Positions 44,870 through 51,219 of a stretch of 51,219 nucleotides of DNA are shown here, piece by piece (position 1 is the stretch's first letter; each line of letters opens with the position of its first letter). Origin of the DNA: Cytophagaceae bacterium (GTDB lineage Bacteria > Bacteroidota > Bacteroidia > Cytophagales > Flexibacteraceae); NCBI GenBank assembly GCA_027485575.1, contig JAIXQU010000059.1:1-51219 (forward strand), given 5' to 3'. Both the position numbers and the translations under genes were made by a program. A model generated the notes under the pieces. It had not been told where the DNA came from. It searched no databases and worked only from the letters and a program-made list of their open reading frames with translations.

Positions 44870-45901
44870 ATGATTGAAGAAGACCAAACAGACATTTCTC
44901 AGGATGAAGAAAATAGTTTATTTGAACACTATAGAATAATTGCCGATCCTGGTCAGGCCTTAATGAGGCTCGACAAGTTCCTTTCGGTCAGGCTTCCCAA
45001 TGCATCCCGGACCAAAATTCAATTGGGTATAGAAACAGGGCTGGTCCTTGTAAATGGAAAAGCTACAAAATCTAACTACCAGATTAAGCCCCGGGATGAA
45101 GTATCGGTTAGTCTTCCTCACCCTCCCAGAAATGTAGAAATTATTCCTCAGGATATTCCTTTGAGCATTGTCTATGAGGATGATTATCTGTTGATTGTAA
45201 ATAAATCTCCGGGCATGGTTGTTCATCCGGCCTATGGCAATTGGGATGGCACTTTAATCAATGCCTTATTGTTTCACATCAATATCGGTTTGCCGGAAGG
45301 AAAAGAAGCACTTAGACCGGGCCTGGTTCATCGGATTGATAAAGATACTTCCGGACTTTTAGTGATAGCAAAAGAGGAAATCTCAATGATGAAACTTGCA
45401 AAACAGTTTTTTGATCATACCGTAGAAAGAACCTACTATGCACTGGTTTGGGGTGCACCACAACCTCCAACTGGAACCATTCGCCAACGATTAACCCGTA
45501 GTCCAAAAGACAGAAGAATTACGGAAGTCACTCAAAATGAGGAAATGGGCAAGCATGCCATAACCCATTACAAAACCCTGGAGCAATTTTCTTATACTTC
45601 ATTGCTTCAATGTAATCTTGAAACAGGTAGAACCCATCAAATCCGGGCCCATTTAAAATGGCTTGGACACGCTTTATTTGCGGATGAAATGTATGGAGGA
45701 AAGGCTGCCCTCAAGGGACCTTCTTTCAGTAAATACAAAGCCTTTGTTGAAAACTGTTTTTCCCTTTGTCCGAGGCAGGCGTTGCATGCCAAATCCCTGG
45801 GTTTTGTCCATCCTATTTCCGGAAAATGGATGCAGTTTGATTCTGAACTGCCGGCAGATATGCAATCTGTTATTGACAAGTGGAGAAAATATGAACCTTA
45901 G
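44870..45901 (+). CDS. RluA-family pseudouridine synthase (RluD-like)
   Basis: The 343-residue enzyme has an N-terminal S4 RNA-binding domain (about 30-85; LDKFLSVRLPNASRTKIQLG) and a RluA catalytic domain. In GLVHRIDKDTSGLLVIAK the catalytic Asp is D157. The domain also has AYGNWDGTLINALLFH, RTYYALVWG and ETGRTHQIRAHLKWLGHALF. By architecture it is closest to RluD, which modifies helix 69 of 23S rRNA; the precise target is inferred. The start follows the queE stop without a gap. A 53-bp spacer separates it from the small membrane protein. Confidence 0.9.
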   Translation: MIEEDQTDISQDEENSLFEHYRIIADPGQALMRLDKFLSVRLPNASRTKIQLGIETGLVLVNGKATKSNYQIKPRDEVSVSLPHPPRNVEIIPQDIPLSIVYEDDYLLIVNKSPGMVVHPAYGNWDGTLINALLFHINIGLPEGKEALRPGLVHRIDKDTSGLLVIAKEEISMMKLAKQFFDHTVERTYYALVWGAPQPPTGTIRQRLTRSPKDRRITEVTQNEEMGKHAITHYKTLEQFSYTSLLQCNLETGRTHQIRAHLKWLGHALFADEMYGGKAALKGPSFSKYKAFVENCFSLCPRQALHAKSLGFVHPISGKWMQFDSELPADMQSVIDKWRKYEP

Positions 45902-45954
45902 AACTATTTTAGGTTTTTCAGTGTTTGGTTAGGTGGTAAATAAGTTGATTTAAG

Positions 45955-46266
45955 ATGCCAGAACTGAATAAAGAATTGGAAGTAAAAATTAGTTTTAAAA
46001 GTTTGTTGAAGCAGATGCCAACGGTCGCAAAATTTATGCTGACCGGGCTTACGATTATCTCGTTCATAGTGATTTATGATTTTTTTAGATTGGTTGCTGA
46101 ACCTGGCCCTTTGGTACCAGGAGAGGATTTATATATTCACGTGGCATTGCTCATTTTGGTTCCCATTTCCTGTCTGGGCTTGTTTGGCATTTCTTTTGGA
46201 TATGCCTATTACCAAATTTGTAAAACACACAAAATCAAACCGTTTTGGGTGGATTTTATGAGATAA
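45955..46266 (+). CDS. Small two-helix membrane protein of unknown function
   Basis: The 103-residue product has a polar, Lys-rich N-terminus and two hydrophobic segments (about 28-48 and 63-87), with a basic cytoplasmic tail. I recognise no family. The spacing suggests it could be transcribed with the pseudouridine-synthase gene. Its stop lies only 11 bp before the left end of the insertion sequence, so the IS may have separated it from whatever originally followed. It appears intact. Confidence 0.6.
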   Translation: MPELNKELEVKISFKSLLKQMPTVAKFMLTGLTIISFIVIYDFFRLVAEPGPLVPGEDLYIHVALLILVPISCLGLFGISFGYAYYQICKTHKIKPFWVDFMR

Positions 46267-46277
46267 ACAAAAAATTA

Positions 46278-47887
46278 TTTTCCCGACTTGTACCCATCTT
46301 TGGAGTTGCAAAATTAACTTCTATATAATCAACAAGTTGCAATTTTATTTTCTTAATTTTACCGCACTAAGGGGTGATTTTTGAAGATTCGGGTTGTTAA
46401 AACTGGTTCTGGAGCGAAGGCCGTTCAGGTTGTTTCTTATCAAGATAACAAACGGATTATTCTAAAGCATTTTGGTTCCAGTCATAGTGAGTTGGAACTT
46501 GAGAAATTATCAACTCTTGCCCGGGATTGGATTCATAGCTTCGCGGGGCAGCTTTCTCTTTTTCCAGAAAGAAATCTAAATTCCTTTCTTTCCTTAGATC
46601 ACAGCACATTTCTTGGCGTCTATTACTCTTTTTTCTATAATTTGATTGGAGTTGTCCAAAGTAAAATTGGTTTGGATACCATTGGCCAGTCTCTCCTCCA
46701 TGATTTAGTAGCCATCCGAATTTTTGAGCCGGCATCTAAGCTTCGTTCCATAGAACTGCTTGAAACCTATTTTGGAGTAATCCAACAACGAAAGAGCTTT
46801 TATAAGTTTGCTAAGAATTGGGTTGATTTAAAATCAAAGGTTGAATTGATTGTTTCAGAATTTGCCCGAGAAGAATTCCTTTCGGATTTTGATATAGTAT
46901 TCTATGATGTCACCACGCTTTACTTTGAAACATTTCAGGAAGATGAACTGCGTAAGAATGGATTTTCCAAAGATAACAAATCGCAGCAGCCACAAATTCT
47001 AATAGCTTTAATGGTGACCCGAAGTGGATTTCCAATTGCATATGAGATTTTTCCGGGAAATACATTTGAAGGGAACACCATCCTGCCTGTTTTAAAGTCG
47101 TTTAAGGATAAGAATAAGGTTCAGACGCTTACGGTGGTTGCTGATGCTGCTATGATAAGTTCAGACAATGTAAAGGAACTTCAAAAACAAAAGATCAAGT
47201 ATATTGTCGGTGCAAGGCTGGGAAATATTCCGGACAAACTATTAAACCAAATTGATAGCATTCTGCCAAGAGAAGACGGAAAAAATGTTCGCTTGAATAC
47301 CGATAAGGGCTATCTGATTTGTAGCTATTCTGAGATCAGAAAGCGAAAGGATCAACATGAAATGGAAAAACAAATCGAAAAGGCGAAGGCTGTAATTGAG
47401 AAACCTTCAAAAAATAAAAAGCTCAAATTCACCAAATCGGAGGGTGAGAAAATAGCATTGAATGAGGAACTGATTTCAAAGGCAAAAAAGCTTCTGGGAA
47501 TTAAAGGCTACTATACCGACCTAACAGAGGCTGAGGCCAGTAATCAAACAATTATCACACGCTACCATGAATTATATCGAATAGAACAAGCGTTCAGAAT
47601 ATCCAAAAGTGATTTGCAGACAAGACCTGTTTATCATTTCAAAGAAGACCCAATAAAACTCCATATACTGATTTGTTTTATGGCCCTGGTCATTGCAAAA
47701 CACATTGAACTGAAAACCGGAGATTCAATCAGTAAGTTTGTCTCTGAGTGTAAAAAGATAACAGATGCCAGAATACTAAATCATATCACCAACAAAGAAA
47801 TCAGAATGAGAACCGAAATTTCAGTAAAGGCAGCAAAGTATATCGCAGATTTGAGCTGACCGCACTAAAAGGTACAAGTCGGGAAAA
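46278..47887 (+). mobile_element. Complete IS1634-type insertion sequence (IS4 superfamily)
   Basis: The 1610-bp element is bounded by perfect 17-bp inverted repeats: TTTTCCCGACTTGTACC at 46278-46294 and its reverse complement at 47871-47887. One transposase gene fills it. Inside each end lies a direct repeat, ACCGCACTAA, at 46361-46370 and 47859-47868. Flanking bases (left ...AAAAAATTA, right TTCAGGCAT...) show no target-site duplication that I can see. Confidence 0.92.
46381..47859 (+). CDS. IS1634-family transposase
   Basis: The 492-residue DDE transposase appears intact. The catalytic triad is readable: D176 in IVFYDVTTLYFE, D255 in TVVADAAMIS and E402 in YRIEQAFRISKSDLQ. The SGFPIAYEIFPGNTFEG segment and the C-terminal RPVYHFKEDPIKLHILICFM are typical of the IS1634 group. 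The domain order is an N-terminal DNA-binding part (to about 165), the catalytic core with a long beta-type insertion between D255 and E402, and a C-terminal helical part. The start is a TTG at 46381; no ATG is better placed. The stop overlaps the right internal ACCGCACTAA repeat. Confidence 0.92.
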   Translation: MKIRVVKTGSGAKAVQVVSYQDNKRIILKHFGSSHSELELEKLSTLARDWIHSFAGQLSLFPERNLNSFLSLDHSTFLGVYYSFFYNLIGVVQSKIGLDTIGQSLLHDLVAIRIFEPASKLRSIELLETYFGVIQQRKSFYKFAKNWVDLKSKVELIVSEFAREEFLSDFDIVFYDVTTLYFETFQEDELRKNGFSKDNKSQQPQILIALMVTRSGFPIAYEIFPGNTFEGNTILPVLKSFKDKNKVQTLTVVADAAMISSDNVKELQKQKIKYIVGARLGNIPDKLLNQIDSILPREDGKNVRLNTDKGYLICSYSEIRKRKDQHEMEKQIEKAKAVIEKPSKNKKLKFTKSEGEKIALNEELISKAKKLLGIKGYYTDLTEAEASNQTIITRYHELYRIEQAFRISKSDLQTRPVYHFKEDPIKLHILICFMALVIAKHIELKTGDSISKFVSECKKITDARILNHITNKEIRMRTEISVKAAKYIADLS

Positions 47888-48089
47888 TTCAGGCATACAA
47901 GTCCACGTAAAAGTCACCGGGGACAGTATCATAATCGCCCGGGAATAAGAGGGCCATAAAGTCAATTCAACTCCCGTCATCAGGAATCCGGTTTCACCAT
48001 TCCTGCGCAAAACCAGTAGTCATCAGGCTACACCAACTCCATTCATTTTTTCTAAAAACAAAAAAAACGCGAAAGCGAACGTAATCATC
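47888..48089. other. Spacer between the IS and the helicase with a possible minus-strand gene fragment
   Basis: Read on the minus strand, one frame gives a protein-like stretch (MALLFPGDYDTVPGDFYVDL) that stops at 47889, 2 bp from the IS end. The adjacent frame upstream gives RRNGETGFLMTGVEL. A single frameshift near 47968 would join them. This suggests a decayed gene tail, but no family is recognised. The rest is an A-rich leader before the helicase ATG. Confidence 0.25.
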
Positions 48090-50489
48090 ATGTCAATTCA
48101 AAAAACCGGAGCCGAAGAATCGCTCCTTGATATTCAATACAATGTCCTTAAAAGCTCGAAAGAAGCGCTTGTAAAAATCTCAAAAGAGAATCCGTTCAAA
48201 ACCGAAAAGTATTCCGGAAACTATATTCTCAAAGGCTTGTCGTCCAAAGGACAAAAAGGAATTTTAACCGATCCGAAAGGCAACGCCTATGTGTGCTTTG
48301 TGGATGATGGCACTCTTTGGACTCCGAAATCTTTCAAGCCTTCTCCAAAATCAAAATACACCTTGACTTTTGGGAAAAAGCAAACTGAAATTCAGGGTTC
48401 TGACATCAGGCACAAAAATGCGGGGCACCGATTTTATTTCAACCCGAGAAAAAAGGTACCGGACGCACCTGTGTCAAAAAATGTGCTGATGGCCATTGAG
48501 AAGTTTCTGACCCAGGTCGTTGAAAATCCTACGCAGCAAAAACTGCTTTCCACAACTCCTGATTGCAAGAATGGGATAAAGCTCCGCAAAGCAGGATTCA
48601 GCGCTGAGAACCATTTCTGGTTTGAAGCAGATTCACCTGAGTTGGTGAAGGAAACGATGTATGCTGCCTTCAACCTGTATGAAGTTCAGAAACAAATTGA
48701 CGCTTTGCATCAATGGAGAAACCGGGTTCCAAAATCCGGGGAGCGATTGAAGAAATTCTTTCAACCATGGCAGGAAACTGGCCAGTACTTAAGACAGAAC
48801 CCTTCGGTTGTTTTGGACTCTGAACCCATTGAATGGTATATCCTGACCGACCTTGAACGTGAAGGAGCTGCTGAGCAAAGAGCATTCGTTCGAAAAGCAT
48901 TGGCATCACCCGATGTGGTTTTAATGGAAGGCCCTCCGGGATCAGGAAAAACAACGGTGATTCTGGAACTTATCCTTCAGCTTCTTATCAGAGGAAAAAG
49001 AGTGTTGCTAAGTTCTGCTACGCATGTAGCCATTGACAATCTTCTGGAGAGAGTTTATAAGCTTCAGAAAGATCAAGGATCTAACATGGGAATTCTTGCC
49101 CTACGGATTGCAAGTGATGAAAAAACCATGAGTGATGTGGTTCGGGAAAACTTCCACGATGTCAAGATTATTGATTCGGCAAAAAGAAAAACAGAAGCAC
49201 TCCTGGCCACTATCGTTGATAAAACAACAGGGCAAAAAATGCTGCTGAATCCGGAAGGCAAATTGGATGAAAGAGAATTTCGCCACTTCCTCCTTAACAA
49301 TGCCAATCTGGTTGCGGGAACATTGGTAGGTCTTCTTCAACATGATGCCTTAAAAAACAGACAACCGGATTTTGAAGCATTTGATGTGCTCATTGTGGAT
49401 GAAGCATCAAAGGTGACCCTGAGCGGATTTCTTGTCCCGGCCCTTTGGGCAAAAAAATGGGTGCTGGTTGGGGATACCAAACAATTGGCACCTTATTCTG
49501 ACAGTGCGCTGATTGAAACGATCTTAACCGGAGAACAGGATCTGACAATTGAAGAGGCCGAAAAGCTGACTCAGCATGTTGGAGATGCATTTGCGTACCG
49601 GCAGGACGAAAATGAATGCAGAAAGCGGGTAGCAAAACTTCAGAAGCTGGAATCAGACTTTTCTGATTTTCAAATTGAAGAACTCCACTGGCTATGTCAG
49701 ACCTTTTTTCCTTCTGTGTTTGAATTATTCCAGAATGGACTTCCTGACTGGCTGGTGACGAACGATTCTAAATTTGGATTGTTTAAAGGCTTGCCCAAAG
49801 TTCTTTCCGATACTCCAGATGCTGATTCAGAAGATATTTGGTTTGAAGATGAAATGGCAGATGAAACACCTTGGGAGAACCGGTTTCAATCGCTGAGATA
49901 TCAACACAGAATGGTCGATGAACTTGCTGCCATTCCAAGAGAATTCATCTATGGTGGAAACAACATGTTCACTTCCAAAAAGGCCAACGAGGTAAATTCA
50001 GAACTCTTGAAGCTCCTTGATTCGACCGACAATTCAGCATGCACCTGGATTAATGTTTCAGAAAACGGAAGTTCGAGCAGTGGTAATACTGAAGAATTGG
50101 ATTTGGTTTTGAAGGCTCTCGACCTTATAGAAGATGGTATTGAAAAGAACCCATCTAAACGAAAGATTGAGATTGCTGTGATCACCTTCTACCGTGCACA
50201 ACTTCGGCGACTTGAGAAGAAGTTGAAGGAGAGAAAGAAAAGAACCGGATCTGAAGTACTGCTCAAAACGGTTGACAGTGTTCAAGGTCAGGAGGCAGAC
50301 ATCGTTCTCCTTTGCTTCACCACCTGGGGAAAGAACCGGTTCTATAATGTACCGAACCGTCTAAATGTAGCATTGACACGTTCGAAACAACGATTGTTTC
50401 TGTTCGGAAATCCGGAAGCCATTCATGGATATTCTGACTCCCTCGCCCTTCAGGCACTCTGTTCTCAAATCAAAAATCAAACCATCTAA
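48090..50489 (+). CDS. SF1 helicase of the UPF1/DNA2/NAM7 type with novel N-terminal domain
   Basis: The 799-residue protein has a complete SF1B motor. Walker A is GPPGSGKTT (281-289), motif Ia is LLSSATHVAIDNLLER, Walker B is DVLIVDEAS (D437-E438), motif III is WVLVGDTKQLAPYSD, motif IV is SLRYQHRMVDELAAIP, motif V is VDSVQGQEADIVLL, and motif VI is NRLNVALTRSKQRLFLFGN. Between motifs III and IV a helical insertion of about 120 residues occurs. The first 270 residues are a beta-rich domain I cannot assign, followed by a helical linker. No nuclease domain is present. ATP-driven translocation on RNA or DNA is expected. Codons use more C-ending forms (ATC, CTC) than genes left of the IS, which hints at transfer. 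The next gene starts 14 bp downstream. Confidence 0.85.
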   Translation: MSIQKTGAEESLLDIQYNVLKSSKEALVKISKENPFKTEKYSGNYILKGLSSKGQKGILTDPKGNAYVCFVDDGTLWTPKSFKPSPKSKYTLTFGKKQTEIQGSDIRHKNAGHRFYFNPRKKVPDAPVSKNVLMAIEKFLTQVVENPTQQKLLSTTPDCKNGIKLRKAGFSAENHFWFEADSPELVKETMYAAFNLYEVQKQIDALHQWRNRVPKSGERLKKFFQPWQETGQYLRQNPSVVLDSEPIEWYILTDLEREGAAEQRAFVRKALASPDVVLMEGPPGSGKTTVILELILQLLIRGKRVLLSSATHVAIDNLLERVYKLQKDQGSNMGILALRIASDEKTMSDVVRENFHDVKIIDSAKRKTEALLATIVDKTTGQKMLLNPEGKLDEREFRHFLLNNANLVAGTLVGLLQHDALKNRQPDFEAFDVLIVDEASKVTLSGFLVPALWAKKWVLVGDTKQLAPYSDSALIETILTGEQDLTIEEAEKLTQHVGDAFAYRQDENECRKRVAKLQKLESDFSDFQIEELHWLCQTFFPSVFELFQNGLPDWLVTNDSKFGLFKGLPKVLSDTPDADSEDIWFEDEMADETPWENRFQSLRYQHRMVDELAAIPREFIYGGNNMFTSKKANEVNSELLKLLDSTDNSACTWINVSENGSSSSGNTEELDLVLKALDLIEDGIEKNPSKRKIEIAVITFYRAQLRRLEKKLKERKKRTGSEVLLKTVDSVQGQEADIVLLCFTTWGKNRFYNVPNRLNVALTRSKQRLFLFGNPEAIHGYSDSLALQALCSQIKNQTI

Positions 50490-50503
50490 TCCTTATTCAA
50501 AAA

Positions 50504-51219
50504 ATGAAAACAATGAAATTCAACATATCAGGCCAGGTTACCGAAGCCTACGTTCACAGTGGTAGCATCTCTCTTATTCAGGGAAACACCATTGAAAATT
50601 CGATCCTCCACCATATCCGGGAAAGTGGGGATTTCTCACCTCAGGAGTTGGCAAACGATTTGTTGCCCATTCTTCCTGAACTGGTAGGCAAACGATTACT
50701 TCAAAAATATGCAGGAGAAGGGAAATTGATTAAAAACGGCCAATCGTTCCATTCTCCACTGAACTGGAATCCCGAAGGAGGTCGTTTGAATTTGCCGGAA
50801 CATTCGATGTTAAAGGTTCTCTATTTCGAGGTTGGGGGCGAAACCATCGTATTTGGTGCAAGTCTTGAAAATGACAGACCAAAACCAAAAAGAGACGAGA
50901 CGACTGAAATTGAAGGATCATTTTCAATGCCATTGATTGGCCGGTCCGGATACTCCGTTTTTGCTGAAAATCTGCGGATTTTCCAGGAAAACAGAATCGG
51001 AAGTGGCGCAGAACTACTATTCGATTCACAAGGAGCGAGATTGGTTTGGGAAAATAAGATCATCAAAGATTTCGGTTCGGTTTCACTCAAGAAATTGATC
51101 GCACCGAATCTCGATCTGGGAAAAAATCAAACCAGAGTTCTTGTACAGAATTCATTTGATGATGCCTTCCTGAAACTAGAATCCATTGATACTTTGGAAT
51201 TGGCTGGCATGAAATTGAA
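50504..51219 (+). CDS. Unknown partner gene of the helicase, truncated by the window end
   Basis: An ATG at 50504 opens a frame of at least 238 codons that runs off the window. No family is recognised. Residues about 30-80 look like a winged-helix module: IENSILHHIRESGDFSPQEL, then LPELVGKRLLQKYAGEGKLI. Two beta-rich, possibly repeated units follow: MLKVLYFEVGGETIVFGASL and GSGAELLFDSQGARLVWENK. No signal peptide or membrane segment is present, so it is probably cytoplasmic. It lies 14 bp after the helicase, in the same direction and with the same C-rich codon style, so the two are likely one operon. The second ATG (50513) is an alternative start. Confidence 0.6.
   Translation, partial: MKTMKFNISGQVTEAYVHSGSISLIQGNTIENSILHHIRESGDFSPQELANDLLPILPELVGKRLLQKYAGEGKLIKNGQSFHSPLNWNPEGGRLNLPEHSMLKVLYFEVGGETIVFGASLENDRPKPKRDETTEIEGSFSMPLIGRSGYSVFAENLRIFQENRIGSGAELLFDSQGARLVWENKIIKDFGSVSLKKLIAPNLDLGKNQTRVLVQNSFDDAFLKLESIDTLELAGMKL

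Noticed and set aside
45887-45932. 13-codon frame MNLRTILGFSVFG overlapping the pseudouridine-synthase stop
   Set aside because: Too short and without support.

Overview
The window looks like a chromosomal segment of a Bacteroidota bacterium. The support is: many -7 boxes of the Bacteroidota type (TAnnTTTG, for example TATCTTTG at 7098-7105 and 20208-20215, both on the minus strand); families largely restricted to that phylum (DUF4175, DUF6913-like, DUF6150-like, thioredoxins with a DUF4369-type N-terminus); many outer-membrane and lipoprotein genes; and AT-rich spacers with weak Shine-Dalgarno signals. There is no rRNA, so I do not go below phylum.

Layout. 1-4300: a three-copy 52-bp tandem repeat, a NifU-like Fe-S scaffold, a large DUF4175 membrane/coiled-coil protein and an anti-sigma-type ATPase. 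4300-5180: decayed DNA with a dispersed repeat and a broken AbiEii-like nucleotidyltransferase. 5180-10000: Gfo/Idh/MocA oxidoreductase, small outer-membrane barrel, pyruvate dehydrogenase E2, an XRE-type regulator, tRNA-Leu and tRNA-Gly. 10100-15600: GH3-family protein, LTA-synthase-like sulfatase, processive-type GT2 glycosyltransferase, DNA polymerase III delta. 15600-26200: TamB, YceI-like lipoprotein, thioredoxin-fold protein, prephenate dehydratase, acetyltransferase-like protein, ComF, collagen-like lipoprotein. 26400-34700 (minus strand): a ~1690-residue unknown exported protein, prmA, a DUF6150-like protein, tpiA and aroB. 34800-36240: DUF6913-like gene and dapA. 36240-37175: decayed DNA with a broken antitoxin-like gene and the second, inverted copy of the dispersed repeat. 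37176-46270: mutL, WG-repeat protein, glnS, tRNA-His, gcvH, queE, an RluA-type pseudouridine synthase and a small membrane protein. 46278-47887: a complete IS1634-type insertion sequence with perfect 17-bp ends. 48090 to the end: a UPF1/DNA2-type SF1 helicase followed by a co-directional gene cut by the window edge.

Most of the window is ordinary housekeeping and cell-envelope content (central carbon, amino-acid, tRNA, translation and outer-membrane genes) in short operons with clear intrinsic terminators. The accessory parts are the two decayed spacers sharing an inverted repeat, and the right-hand end, where an IS separates normal chromosome from a helicase plus unknown-partner pair that may be the start of an undescribed defence or nucleic-acid-processing system. 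The rest of that cluster lies outside the window.
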